A stretch of DNA of 6,138 nucleotides from Alphaproteobacteria bacterium (GTDB lineage: Bacteria > Pseudomonadota > Alphaproteobacteria > Thalassobaculales > Thalassobaculaceae): positions 1 through 6,138 of the forward strand of contig JAPKDN010000202.1 in the NCBI GenBank assembly GCA_028822575.1, given 5' to 3'. The translations under genes and the position numbers were made by a program. The notes beneath the pieces were generated by a model. The model searched no databases. It saw nothing but the letters and a program-made list of their open reading frames with translations, and was not told the origin of the DNA. Of the stretch, positions 5,822 to 6,138 are shown piece after piece. Each line of letters starts with the position of its first letter. Positions within the stretch are counted from its first letter, which is position 1.

Positions 5822-6138
5822 GTGCGCATATCTGAATTCAAAAGCACGGTCCACGAGACCCTCGAACTGGTTCCGGGCGTTGGCGCCACGCGGCGCTGCG
5901 GTCAGGCGATTATTATACTGACCATACTATTTACCGTGGTGGCGGTGATCGCTGGATCCAGTGGAGTTTTCAGCGGGCCGGTTCAGCGTTGGCTGGATCT
6001 GCTCGTAGAGGTCGCGATGGTAATGTTTGCCTTGGAATTGGTCACCCGAGTTTGGATTTTTGAAGCAAGTGGTAGCCGCCGGCAAACCAACCGACGTCCG
6101 TTTCGCGGTCGGCTGGATTACGTTCTGTCGCCGGGTAA
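5822..6138 (+). CDS. Probable voltage-gated-type ion channel, N-terminal part (3' end outside window)
   Basis: The frame opens with GTG at 5822, preceded by GAGGAAAG (5811-5818), and stays open for 105 codons to the window edge. After a soluble N-terminus of about 28 residues comes one hydrophobic segment (about 29-45, AIIILTILFTVVAVIAG), a short loop, then a second (about 57-80) that contains FALELVTRVW. The spacing F69-x-x-E72 followed by R76 matches the S2 helix of voltage-sensor domains, where Phe and Glu form the charge-transfer centre. RLDYVLSP (97-104) resembles the RLRYLLSP that leads into S3 in bacterial potassium-channel-like proteins. The S3-S4 helices, pore and selectivity filter lie beyond the window, so ion selectivity cannot be judged. 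It would be an inner-membrane protein. The gene is divergent from the aminotransferase across about 150 bases. Another membrane protein with a chance S2-like motif is the main alternative. Confidence 0.62.
   Translation, partial: MRISEFKSTVHETLELVPGVGATRRCGQAIIILTILFTVVAVIAGSSGVFSGPVQRWLDLLVEVAMVMFALELVTRVWIFEASGSRRQTNRRPFRGRLDYVLSPG

Noticed and set aside
5805..5920. ATG at 5805 as an alternative start near the channel gene
   Set aside because: This frame ends at a TGA within about 40 codons and encodes no membrane segment, unlike the GTG frame at 5822.

Overview
The window reads as ordinary chromosomal DNA of a moderately GC-rich proteobacterium. Gene content and protein style (a SthA-type transhydrogenase, a RecQ with the loop QWGPAFRPEY, a class-III aminotransferase of HemL type) suggest an alphaproteobacterium, perhaps near Rhodospirillales. 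That placement is inference; there is no rRNA or other marker gene here.

Layout, left to right. (1) 3-764 (+): C-terminal part of soluble pyridine nucleotide transhydrogenase SthA, cut by the window edge. (2) 849-2678 (+): complete RecQ DNA helicase (helicase core, zinc-binding, winged-helix and HRDC regions) with unusual residues in the aromatic-rich loop and in motif V. (3) 2760-3509 (+): SDR oxidoreductase with the Ser-Tyr-Lys triad but Asp in place of the usual tetrad Asn. (4) 3618-4367 (+): decayed IS30-family transposase, rebuilt here from three segments in two reading frames, with two in-frame stops, a lost central part and a mutated catalytic Asp. (5) 4369-5670 (-): class-III PLP aminotransferase related to glutamate-1-semialdehyde aminomutase, convergent with the transposase remnant and separated from it by one base. 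Its start is better placed at 5670 than at the longest-ORF start 5718. (6) 5822 to the window end (+): N-terminal part (S1-S2) of a probable voltage-gated-type ion channel, divergent from the aminotransferase.

The first three genes point the same way with gaps of about 80 bases, and recQ and the SDR gene each have their own ribosome binding site. Their functions (redox cofactor balance, DNA repair, an unknown reduction) do not form an obvious pathway, so I treat them as neighbours rather than an operon. The aminotransferase and the channel share a divergent intergenic region. No tRNA, rRNA, CRISPR array, riboswitch or phage module was seen, and no stretch over 300 bases lacks a gene or pseudogene.

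I did not find a convincing undescribed multi-gene system. The points most worth checking are the RecQ motif changes, the reconstruction of the broken IS30 transposase, the aminotransferase start and likely non-haem role, and a near-palindrome upstream of recQ.
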